This document shows, piece after piece, positions 51,727 through 59,439 of a DNA stretch of 64,000 nucleotides. The stretch covers positions 124,001 to 188,000 of the forward strand of contig DASXFZ010000010.1 of NCBI GenBank assembly GCA_036489315.1, written 5' to 3'. Origin of the DNA: Candidatus Cybelea sp. GTDB taxonomy: Bacteria > Vulcanimicrobiota > Vulcanimicrobiia > Vulcanimicrobiales > Vulcanimicrobiaceae. A program made the position numbers and the translations under genes. Under the pieces are notes generated by a model. The model searched no databases. It saw only the letters and a program-made list of their open reading frames with translations, and was not told the origin of the DNA. The number at the start of each line of letters is the position of its first letter. The first letter of the stretch is position 1.

Positions 51727-52450
51727 GAACCAGCTCCAGAAAGACGTCCTGCAGTGACGAGCCCGCCGCCACCAGCTCTTCGGTCGGTTTTTCGGTGACG
51801 ATCCGGCCCCTGCGGACGATCGCAATCCGCCGGCAGAGTTCTTCGGCTTCTTCCAAGTAGTGCGTCGTCAGAAAAATCGTCAACCCCTCGGCGTTGAGTC
51901 TCTTCAACCACTGCCAGAGCTCGAGGCGCAGCTCGACGTCGACGCCCGCCGTCGGTTCGTCGAGAATCAGCAGGCGCGGCTCGTGGATCAGCGCGCGAGC
52001 AAGGGAGAGGCGCCGTTTCTGGCCGCCGGAGATCTTCGTATACTCGAGGTGCGCGTGCGACGTGAGACCGAAACGCTCGAGCAGCGCATCGGCGCGCTCC
52101 GCCACGCGCTTGCCGCGCAGCCCGTAGTAGCCGGCCGAATAGATCAGCACGTCGCGCAACGATAGATAGCGATCGAAGTTGTACTCTTGTGGCGACAGCC
52201 CGATGAGCTGCCGCGCCTGCCGCCACTCGCGCTCGTTGTCGTAGCCGAAGATGCGAATGCTGCCGGAGCTCTTGCGCGCGAGCCCGACGATCGCGTTGAT
52301 GGTCGTCGTTTTCCCCGCGCCGTTGGGGCCGAGAAAACCGAAGAACTCGCCTGACTCGACGCGCAGCGAGATGCCGTCGACGGCCGTGAAACTCCCGTAC
52401 TGCTTGACGAGCCGGTCGACGTCGACCGCTAAGGGATCAGTTTCTTTAAT
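51719..52450 (-). CDS. ABC-2 type exporter ATPase (start uncertain, possibly ATT)
   Basis: 243 residues if started at ATT 52450; the first canonical codon that keeps the whole ATPase is TTG 52510, which would overlap the phosphodiesterase gene by over 80 bases. Walker A GPNGAGKT, signature ISGGQKRRLSLA, Walker B LLILDEPTAGVD and H-loop FLTTHYLEEAEE are intact, with a drug/polysaccharide-exporter type VDVDRLVKQYGSF beginning. Energises the adjacent permease. Confidence 0.88.
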   Translation of the reverse strand: MKETDPLAVDVDRLVKQYGSFTAVDGISLRVESGEFFGFLGPNGAGKTTTINAIVGLARKSSGSIRIFGYDNEREWRQARQLIGLSPQEYNFDRYLSLRDVLIYSAGYYGLRGKRVAERADALLERFGLTSHAHLEYTKISGGQKRRLSLARALIHEPRLLILDEPTAGVDVELRLELWQWLKRLNAEGLTIFLTTHYLEEAEELCRRIAIVRRGRIVTEKPTEELVAAGSSLQDVFLELVRD

Positions 52451-53163
52451 TGCTTGTACCGGTGGCGGCGAAGGGTAGCGATGAGCTCTGCACTCTCCGG
52501 AATCCCGCAATCGCTCAATTGGGTTGCAACTTTCTTCACGTCGAAGGGCACGCGCCGGTGCTTGACCTCCCAGCCGCCGGCACGCTCGGTGAAGATCGCG
52601 TAGCAGGCGCGCGGGTCGCCGTCCTTCGGCACGCCGGCCGAGGCGACGTTCACCAGCAGCCGCCCCCGCCACATCCGTACGTAGGGAAGGTGCAGGTGCC
52701 CGAAGGCAATCGTCGTGGCGCGCTCGTCTCCCACGAGCCGCTCGAGCGTCGTCTCGTCCGCATCCGGCCAGATGTGCTCCTCGTCGTTTTTTGGGTTGGC
52801 GTGGACGATCAACAGCTGATTGTCATCTTCGCCGATGCGCATCGCGAAAGGGAGGTCGCGCAGCCACGAAAGCCAGCGTTCGCCGAGTTCGCGGCGCGTC
52901 CAGTCGATTCGCGCAACATCCGCAGCGCTGTGCTCGCCGTCGCTCGCGCCGTCACAGAGAAAGCGATCCTTGTTGCCGCGAATGCAGGCGGCGCCTAGCT
53001 CCTCCAGCCGCTGCAGCACTTTCTTCGGCTTCGGGCCCGCCAAGCAAAGGTCGCCCGCGACGATGACCGCGTCGGCGTCCCCCTGCGCGTCGAGGTCTGC
53101 GAGGCAAGCGTCGAGGGCTAAGAGATTACCGTGAATATCAGAGAGGACGGCGATGCGCATCAA
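52429..53163 (-). CDS. Calcineurin-like metallophosphoesterase
   Basis: 244 residues. Metal-site motifs LSDIHGN, VAGDLCLAG, RGNKDRF, VHANPKND and FGHLHLPY belong to the YfcE/MPE superfamily; the usual GNHD is GNKD. Probably a small phosphodiesterase on cyclic nucleotides or phosphoprotein-like substrates. ATG 53160 directly follows the first ATG and could be used instead. Overlaps the ABC ATPase region by about 20 bases. Confidence 0.85.
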   Translation of the reverse strand: MMRIAVLSDIHGNLLALDACLADLDAQGDADAVIVAGDLCLAGPKPKKVLQRLEELGAACIRGNKDRFLCDGASDGEHSAADVARIDWTRRELGERWLSWLRDLPFAMRIGEDDNQLLIVHANPKNDEEHIWPDADETTLERLVGDERATTIAFGHLHLPYVRMWRGRLLVNVASAGVPKDGDPRACYAIFTERAGGWEVKHRRVPFDVKKVATQLSDCGIPESAELIATLRRHRYKQLKKLIP

Positions 53164-53173
53164 TCATCGAGCT

Positions 53174-54010
53174 TCAATCGCGCTTGAGAACCAGGGTCAG
53201 CATCGCCGGCGTCAATCCAATCTTCGTAAACTCGTAAAGATCGATCGATTCCACCGTGATGCCTTGCCGGCTCATCTGCGCGAGCGCCGTGCGGTACCGG
53301 ATATCGGCCAGCACGTGCCGCTCGTCCAAACAGAGAACGCCCGCGGCGTTCTCTTCGCCGCGCTCGAGTACGATCGTCTTGCACCCTTCGAAGGCCGCCG
53401 GATCCGCCGAATCCCCACCGATGACGATCGTGTCGTTCGCAATCGCGGCCGCGACGCTCCGTAACGCCCCGACGCCCGGAGCGAGATTCACCTTGAGGAC
53501 GCGATAGCCGTGGGCCGCAGCCAGCCGTGCAAAGCCTTCGCGGCCGACGTCGTTTCCACGCGAGCCGGCGCCCACGAAAGCCGTCTCGCCCGCCAAAATC
53601 ACGTCATTGCCGTCGAGCAGACCGGGCCCGGAAATGTGCCCGGCGATCGGCACGTCGATGCGCGCGAACTCGGACTGCATTCGGTCCGCCTCGGCTCGTC
53701 GCGACATCGCACTCGGGCGCATGAGCACGACGCCGTCGCGCAGCGCTACCGCGGCGTCGCCGGCACTAATCTCGTAGGCGTCGCGGCCGTGCGATTCAAA
53801 CGAGATCGTCTCAACGCCGAAGTACTCGAGCGTCGAGCGCAGTACGTCGTGCTGTTCGCAGGCTCGCTCGTAGATCGCGCCGGGTTCTCCGGCGAGCGGA
53901 CGGGCGCCCTCGATCGCCGCACTGGGGCGAACCAAAACCGCGCTGCGCAACGGGCCCGTAGGATTCTCCACGAGGCGTGGGCCGAAACCGACTTTGCCGT
54001 GCGCGCTCAT
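53174..54010 (-). CDS. DDAH/arginine deiminase-fold protein lacking catalytic His and Cys
   Basis: 278 residues. The beta/alpha propeller of the guanidino-modifying superfamily is recognised by GDAAVALRDGVVLMRPSAMSRR (split motif GDA ... RP), GLLDGNDVILAG, FVGAGSRGND and IDLYEFTKIG. In active DDAH the catalytic His occurs in a CLHLKS-like segment and the nucleophilic Cys in the final strand; here those read VGALRS and GLTPAMLTL, with no Cys near the C-terminus. It is probably a pseudoenzyme or binding protein. Overlaps the next gene by four bases. Confidence 0.7.
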   Translation of the reverse strand: MSAHGKVGFGPRLVENPTGPLRSAVLVRPSAAIEGARPLAGEPGAIYERACEQHDVLRSTLEYFGVETISFESHGRDAYEISAGDAAVALRDGVVLMRPSAMSRRAEADRMQSEFARIDVPIAGHISGPGLLDGNDVILAGETAFVGAGSRGNDVGREGFARLAAAHGYRVLKVNLAPGVGALRSVAAAIANDTIVIGGDSADPAAFEGCKTIVLERGEENAAGVLCLDERHVLADIRYRTALAQMSRQGITVESIDLYEFTKIGLTPAMLTLVLKRD

Positions 54011-56337
54011 CGGACCTGATACGCTTGCGGAACCGGGACGCCGGTGAACAACGGCGCCAAATCGGAGGCCAACAGGTCGGCCAGGCTCAGCGGCGGCAAA
54101 CCGAAGATCTCCTCCTCGGTCTTCACGACGCTCGCGACGCTGAGGTGATCTTCGGCGACGAACCCGCGGCGCGCGAGCGGCGAAACGACGAGCGCATAGC
54201 TGCGCATCGCGTTGACGTGGTCGGTGGGCGACTCGATGGCCGCCGGGACGACGAAGAGGGCCGTCGAGCTCCAGTGCGGCGTATGTGAAATGAAATCGAC
54301 GATCTTGCCGAGGGCGTGATCGGCGTCGCCGACGTCGGCGGCGGTAGCGCCGCTCGGCAGCGAGACGTAGGTAAAGTTGGGCATTCGATCGGCCTCCACG
54401 TAACGCTGCATGTCGCGCACGAACTCGTCGGCGCGCGTTGAATCGGTCACTTTGGGATTATAACCGGGATAGTCGAGATCCACGTTGCCCGCCAGCGCCC
54501 CCAGCGCCGGAACATCGTAGTGATAGAGGGATCCGTCATATCCCGAAAGGCGCATGAGCCCCCCGTAGTCGCGATAGGTCAGGCCGGCCCGCGCCATCGC
54601 GTTGAACAGGTATCCGGTGCGGCCGTAGTCCTCGGGGTCGTCGCCGTGGTCTTGCAGGGGTGAGCGCGCCGCCCCGGCGGCGTCGACGAGCTGTTGATAG
54701 AGCGTAGCATCGGAAGCCGTCGCCACCTGTTTGGCGACGTTAGGGTCGGCGTCGGAGGCATAAAAGTTGTCGGCCAGCGCATAGCTTCGCGCCAACTGGT
54801 GAAGATTGGGCGTCGTGCTCTCCGGATAGAGGCTCAAGGCTGCGTCGCCGTTGCCGTGCGCGCTGCCCGAATCGTCTTTGAGATCGCCGAGCATCGCGTC
54901 GTACGCGCGGTCCCCGACGGCGATGTAGACGACGTGATCGATGACTTCGCTGCGCTTGTTCGAGCGCAGCGGCGGAATGACCGGATCGAACTTTGCGACG
55001 CTCGGCGTCCGGTTGTAGCGCAGCGCGGCGAGCGTTGCCTTGACCAGCGACGTGTGCTTGAGATCGATTCGCTGCAGGACGCCCCAGCCGTCGACGCCTT
55101 TCGCGCTGGCGACGTAGAGATAGCGCCCGTTGCTCGAGAGTGCGATCGCACTCGGATACCACGCCGTCGGGATGAGGCCGTAGCGGTAACGAGTCGTTCG
55201 TTTCGCGTCGAGCACCGCGACGGAGTTGAGCCCGGCAAGCGCCACGAAGAGTCGCTTTCCGTCGGGACTGAGCGCTTCGGCGCTGGGTTGCGCGCCGTAC
55301 GGCGCGCCGGGATAGAGCCGCAGGTCGAGCCCGCGTACGACGCGCGGGGCCCCGCGCAGGCTGACCACCGCAACGCGATCGATATTTGAGAGCGCAACGT
55401 AAGCGAGCCGCCCGTCTCGGCTCAAGGTGATCGCTCCCGGCGAGGCGCCGCCGACGATCTGCGTACCGTCCGGAGCGGGATCCATCGGCACGGTTGCCGG
55501 GTCGGCAATTGCGTTCCCCGCCGAAAGCTCCGAAACCGAAAGCGTCGACGACTTCGCCGAATCGAAGGCCGGCGCCGCGAACTGCGGCTCCGGCTGCGGC
55601 GTGGGCAGCGCACGATACGCCGAGAGCCCGCTGCTGCTGGAAATTACGACGCAGCGGCCGGCGACGACGTAGAGCGGCGCGTCGCCGACCGGAATCGGCC
55701 GCACGACCGAACGCGTCGACAAATCGATCTCGACGACCGCATTAGCGACGTTGTCGGCAACGTACGCGTCGCGACCGTCGCCGGAAACCGAGATCTCCGC
55801 GGGCAGCGCGTGCGCCGAAAGGGCGATCGACGTCTCGGGTGTCAGCGTTCCGGCGGCGTCGAGATCGAAGACGCGCACCGCACTCGTTGCCGCATCGGAG
55901 GCAAGCACGATCGTGCGCATCGGGTCCTTCGGATCGCGTGCGGTGGCCACTCCCATGAAGAACGTCGCGGACGGATCCCGATACACGCTTGCCGGTCGCA
56001 TCGTCTGCACGTTGATGACGGTAAGCGACGGGCCCGTGACCAGGCCAGCCTGGGCGGCCGAGGCCGGTCCGGCAAACGCGCTGCCCGCATTGGAGAGAAT
56101 GGCGTACCGTCCTTCCGGCGAAAGCGCCATTCCAAAGGTGCCGGTTCCGACGAAGACGCTCGTCCCGGCCGGTGCGGCGATTCTTCCATTGGGAAGAATA
56201 GCATCGGTGGGATGCACACGATCGGCTCCGGCTGGCCGGACGCCGGCCGGCGCCGAATACACGATAAGGGGAGCGGGTCGGGCTGCACCTAAGAGGACGG
56301 CCGCTAACAAAGCCGCTGGAAATTGCCTAAACGACAC
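54007..56337 (-). CDS. Secreted YncE-type propeller fused to a phosphoesterase-like domain with altered catalytic motifs
   Basis: 776 residues from GTG 56337, with a signal peptide (FPAALLAAVLLGAARP). Residues about 25-460 are a YVTN-type propeller; residues about 475-776 match the alkaline-phosphatase-like phosphoesterase seen in such fusions (VVYIAVGDRAYDAMLGD, TPNLHQLARSYALADNFY, TDHVNAMRSYALVVSPLARRGFV). In active relatives the first motif reads KENRTYD and a later one EDDxQxGxDHVD; here these are VGDRAYD and PAAIESPTDHVN. Catalysis may be lost or changed. Confidence 0.8.
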   Translation of the reverse strand: MSFRQFPAALLAAVLLGAARPAPLIVYSAPAGVRPAGADRVHPTDAILPNGRIAAPAGTSVFVGTGTFGMALSPEGRYAILSNAGSAFAGPASAAQAGLVTGPSLTVINVQTMRPASVYRDPSATFFMGVATARDPKDPMRTIVLASDAATSAVRVFDLDAAGTLTPETSIALSAHALPAEISVSGDGRDAYVADNVANAVVEIDLSTRSVVRPIPVGDAPLYVVAGRCVVISSSSGLSAYRALPTPQPEPQFAAPAFDSAKSSTLSVSELSAGNAIADPATVPMDPAPDGTQIVGGASPGAITLSRDGRLAYVALSNIDRVAVVSLRGAPRVVRGLDLRLYPGAPYGAQPSAEALSPDGKRLFVALAGLNSVAVLDAKRTTRYRYGLIPTAWYPSAIALSSNGRYLYVASAKGVDGWGVLQRIDLKHTSLVKATLAALRYNRTPSVAKFDPVIPPLRSNKRSEVIDHVVYIAVGDRAYDAMLGDLKDDSGSAHGNGDAALSLYPESTTPNLHQLARSYALADNFYASDADPNVAKQVATASDATLYQQLVDAAGAARSPLQDHGDDPEDYGRTGYLFNAMARAGLTYRDYGGLMRLSGYDGSLYHYDVPALGALAGNVDLDYPGYNPKVTDSTRADEFVRDMQRYVEADRMPNFTYVSLPSGATAADVGDADHALGKIVDFISHTPHWSSTALFVVPAAIESPTDHVNAMRSYALVVSPLARRGFVAEDHLSVASVVKTEEEIFGLPPLSLADLLASDLAPLFTGVPVPQAYQVR

Positions 56338-56349
56338 GGGAGGTAAACC

Positions 56350-57426
56350 ATTACCATTGCAGGCCGTCAGTACCCTGCCGTTTTAGCGGTGGCCACCGCC
56401 GTCCCGCCGTACGCGCTGGGGCAGGCTGAGGTAATTCGCCGTATCGATCTCGCGCTCGGCCCTCGTTCGCGAGAAATCGTGCGGCTGCTCCCGATGTTCG
56501 GCAACACGGGCATCGATCGCCGCTATTCGTCGGTACCGATCGAGTGGTACGAAGATCTCCACGATTGGCCCGACCGTAATAGCGTCTACCTCGATTCGGC
56601 GCTCGATCTGCTGGAACGGGCGACGCGCGAGGCGCTCGCCCGCGCGCAGCGCAGCGCGGAGGAAATCGACTCGATCGTCGTCGTCTCGACGACGGGCATC
56701 GCGACGCCGAGTCTCGACGCACTGTTGATGGAGCGGATGAAGTTGCGCCGCACGACTCGGCGGCTGCCGATTTTCGGGCTCGGCTGCGCGGGCGGCGTCA
56801 TCGGCCTGGAGCGCGCGGCGACGATCGCCGGCGCAAACCCGCGCTCGCTCGTCCTGTTCCTCGTCGTCGAGCTCTGCACGCTCTGCTTTAGGCGCGACGA
56901 CTTTTCTAAGAGCAACATCGTCGCGACCGCGCTCTTCGGAGACGGCGCGGCCGCGGCACTGCTCGAGTGCGGCGGCGAGGGGCCGGCCGTCGTCGGCGGC
57001 GGCGAGTTCACCTGGCCCGATTCGCTCGACGTCATGGGCTGGGACGTTACCGGCGAGGGGCTCAAGGCAATCTTCTCGCGGGACATCCCCGAACTCGTCA
57101 CCACGAAGCTCAACGAGGTGGCAGCGTCGTTCTTGGAGGAACATTCGTTGGCGCTTTCCGACATCGACCGCTTCGTCTGCCACCCCGGCGGCGCGAAAGT
57201 GCTCGATGCGCTCGAAGTCGCCTTCGAAATCGATGCAACGCGGCTGACGGAGTCGCGCGAGGTGTTGCGCGACTACGGCAACATGTCGGCGGCGACCGTG
57301 ATGTTCGTCCTCGAGCGAACGCTCGCGTCGAAGGAACCGTGGCGACGCGCGCTGGTCAGCGCGCTCGGGCCCGGATTTACCGCCGGTTTCACGCTCCTCG
57401 AAAACCGCTCATCTTTGTCATCCTGA
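56350..57426 (+). CDS. Type III polyketide synthase (alkylpyrone synthase-like), apparent ATT start
   Basis: 358 residues from ATT 56350, or 345 from GTG 56389. GGGAGG (56338-56343) is spaced six bases from the ATT, and an in-frame TAA at 56344 rules out earlier starts; the extra N-terminus (AVLAVATAVPP) matches the family better than starting at MATAVPP. Catalytic Cys in GLGCAGGVIG, His in FVCHPGG and Asn in YGNMSAAT are all present. Likely makes alkylpyrones or resorcinols, like BpsA. The final residues SSLSS and the stop come from the repeat at 57416. Confidence 0.85.
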   Translation: MTIAGRQYPAVLAVATAVPPYALGQAEVIRRIDLALGPRSREIVRLLPMFGNTGIDRRYSSVPIEWYEDLHDWPDRNSVYLDSALDLLERATREALARAQRSAEEIDSIVVVSTTGIATPSLDALLMERMKLRRTTRRLPIFGLGCAGGVIGLERAATIAGANPRSLVLFLVVELCTLCFRRDDFSKSNIVATALFGDGAAAALLECGGEGPAVVGGGEFTWPDSLDVMGWDVTGEGLKAIFSRDIPELVTTKLNEVAASFLEEHSLALSDIDRFVCHPGGAKVLDALEVAFEIDATRLTESREVLRDYGNMSAATVMFVLERTLASKEPWRRALVSALGPGFTAGFTLLENRSSLSS

Positions 57427-57451
57427 GCTTGTCGAAGGATTGTCGAAGGAC
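57416..57451. repeat. Dispersed repeat (TGTCATCCTGAGC family), second locus
   Basis: TGTCATCCTGAGC followed by TTGTCGAAGGA and TTGTCGAAGGACA. It differs at only about four positions from the full copy at 12869-12906. Its TGA is the stop codon of the polyketide synthase gene, paralleling the position of the thpR copy. Confidence 0.75.
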
Positions 57452-57453
57452 AG

Positions 57454-57954
57454 GTGAGCGTTCTCTACATCGTTCTCGGGCTGGTCGTGCTGCAGCGGCT
57501 CGCCGAGCTGCTCTTTGCGGCACGAAATACGCGCCGGCTGCTGGCGCGCGGCGGCGTCGAAATCGGCGCGTATCAATACCCCTTCTTCATCCTGCTGCAC
57601 GGCGCATGGCTCGTCAGCATGGCCCTGCTGATCCCGCCCTGGCGCGCGCCGAACTGGACGCTGCTGGCGGTATACCTGCTGCTGCAGCCGCTGCGCGTCT
57701 GGGCCATCGCGAGCCTCGGGCCATACTGGACGACGCGAATCATCACGGTGCCCGGCGAGCCGCTCGTCCGGCGCGGCGCGTACCGCTTTTTTCGTCATCC
57801 CAACTACATCGCGGTCTGTGCGGAGATCGCGGTTCTGCCGCTGGCATTCGGGGCCGTCGAGATCGCGATCGTCTTCTCCGTTCTCAACGCGTCGCTGCTG
57901 TCGTGGCGCATTCGCATCGAGGAGCGGGCGCTGCTTATGAGACGCGGTCGATAA
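57454..57954 (+). CDS. ICMT-type membrane methyltransferase (BpsB-like)
   Basis: 166 residues from GTG 57454. Four or more membrane helices and the isoprenylcysteine carboxyl methyltransferase signature: GAYRFFRHPNYIAV followed by RIRIEERALL. In Bacillus, BpsB of this family O-methylates the alkylpyrones made by the adjacent type III synthase BpsA; the same gene order here supports that role. The end overlaps the convergent malic enzyme gene by 20 bases. Confidence 0.82.
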   Translation: MSVLYIVLGLVVLQRLAELLFAARNTRRLLARGGVEIGAYQYPFFILLHGAWLVSMALLIPPWRAPNWTLLAVYLLLQPLRVWAIASLGPYWTTRIITVPGEPLVRRGAYRFFRHPNYIAVCAEIAVLPLAFGAVEIAIVFSVLNASLLSWRIRIEERALLMRRGR

Positions 57955-59380
57955 CGTCTTCGCCTTCGAGCTTCGCCGGCGTGCGCCGCGCGACGCCGTC
58001 TTCGATCGCGGCAGTGGCAACGGCTTTCGCCACTGCGTCGACGACGCGAACGTCGAAGACGCTGGGGATCACGTATTCGGCGCTGATCTCCTCTTCGGTG
58101 ACGATCTCGGCGATCGCGAAGGCGGCCGCCAGCTTCATGCGTTCGGTGATCCGCCGCGCGCGCACGTCGAGCGCGCCGCGGAAGATGCCCGGGAAGGCCA
58201 GCAAGTTGTTGACTTGATTGGGGAAATCCGACCGGCCGGTGGCGATGACCGCGGCGACCGGCCCGGCGACGTCGGGCATGATCTCCGGCGTTGGGTTCGC
58301 CATCGCGAAGACGATCGGATCGCGCCCCATGTTTGCGATGTGCTCGGGTTGGAGAATGCCCGGAGCAGAGACGCCGATGAAAACGTCGGTTCCTTCGAGG
58401 ACCTCACGCAGCGTCCCGCGCCGGTTCTCGCGGTTGCAGTTCTCGGCCAGCCACCGCCAGTGCGGATTCTCGTAGCGGTCGGTGCGGTTGAGCGCGCCGC
58501 CGCGGTCGACCGGGATGACGTCGCGAACTCCGGCGCTCAGCAGCATCTTGATCGTCGCGGTTCCTGCGGCACCGCTGCCCGAGACGACGACTTGCAGATC
58601 CTCGAGCCGCTTGCCGACCACGCGCGCCGCGTTGATCAGCGCCGCGAGGATGACGACGGCCGTTCCGTGCTGGTCGTCGTGCATCACGGGAATATCCAAG
58701 GCTTCGATCAGGCGATCCTCGACCTCGAAGCAGCGAGGAGCGCTGATATCTTCGAGATTGATGCCGCCGAAGACGGGCGCGATGCGCACGACGGTCTCGA
58801 CGATCTCGTCGACGTTCTTTGTGTCGAGGCAGATCGGGAAGGCGTCGATATCGGCAAACTGCTTGAAGAGCATCGCCTTGCCTTCCATCACCGGAAGCGC
58901 GCCGAGCGGCCCGATATCACCCAAGCCGAGCACCGCCGTGCCGTCGGTGACGACCGCAACCGAGTTGCGCTTGACCGTCAGCTGAAAGGCTTTACTGGGA
59001 TCGGCGGCGATCGCCATCGAGACGCGCGCGACGCCGGGCGTGTAAACCGTCGAAAGATCCTGACGCGTTTTGATCGAGATCTTCGAGTCGACGCGAATCT
59101 TGCCGCCGATGTGCGCGAGAAAGGTCGAATCGGCAGCGAAGATAATGCGCGCGCCGTCGACCGCCTCGATAGCCTTGCGGACGTCGCTCGCTACCGCATC
59201 GGAGGCGACCCCGATCGTCACGTCACGCACGACGCGCGACCGCCCAACGGTGTGCATGTCGACCGCGTTGATCGCTCCACCTGCATCCCCGATCGTGTTG
59301 GCGAGCACCCCGAACGAACCGGGCTCGTTCGGCATCTCGATCCGCAAGACGAGCGTAAGCGAAATCGCTGGTTGCGTCAT
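57935..59380 (-). CDS. NAD(P)-dependent malic enzyme with N-terminal ACT domain
   Basis: 481 residues. An ACT domain (about 8-80, RIEMPNEPGSFGVLANTIGDAGG split) precedes the malic core: VYTPGVARV with the catalytic Tyr, MEGKAMLFKQFADIDAFPI with the Lys, GGINLEDISAPRCFEVE for metal, and VVSGSGAAGTATIKML for NAD(P). ACT at the N-terminus suggests allosteric control by a small ligand, perhaps an amino acid. It decarboxylates malate to pyruvate. The start codon lies within a 19-base tandem duplication. Confidence 0.92.
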   Translation of the reverse strand: MTQPAISLTLVLRIEMPNEPGSFGVLANTIGDAGGAINAVDMHTVGRSRVVRDVTIGVASDAVASDVRKAIEAVDGARIIFAADSTFLAHIGGKIRVDSKISIKTRQDLSTVYTPGVARVSMAIAADPSKAFQLTVKRNSVAVVTDGTAVLGLGDIGPLGALPVMEGKAMLFKQFADIDAFPICLDTKNVDEIVETVVRIAPVFGGINLEDISAPRCFEVEDRLIEALDIPVMHDDQHGTAVVILAALINAARVVGKRLEDLQVVVSGSGAAGTATIKMLLSAGVRDVIPVDRGGALNRTDRYENPHWRWLAENCNRENRRGTLREVLEGTDVFIGVSAPGILQPEHIANMGRDPIVFAMANPTPEIMPDVAGPVAAVIATGRSDFPNQVNNLLAFPGIFRGALDVRARRITERMKLAAAFAIAEIVTEEEISAEYVIPSVFDVRVVDAVAKAVATAAIEDGVARRTPAKLEGEDVIDRVS

Positions 59381-59412
59381 CTCACGTAGCCCTCGTCATC
59401 TCACTTAGCCCT
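59375..59412 (-). repeat. Tandem 19-base duplication of the malic enzyme start region
   Basis: Two adjacent 19-base units (59375-59393 and 59394-59412) differ at one base. Each contains an ATG ACG start on the minus strand. The upstream copy would encode a five-codon ORF (MTRAT) ending at a TGA two bases before the real ATG at 59380. Confidence 0.75.
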
Positions 59413-59439
59413 CGAAGCATTGCGGGCACGTGCGATGCC

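Noticed and set aside
58214-59389. 391-codon plus-strand frame opposite malic enzyme
   Set aside because: Asp/Arg-rich composition and no domain; malic enzyme motifs on the minus strand are complete.
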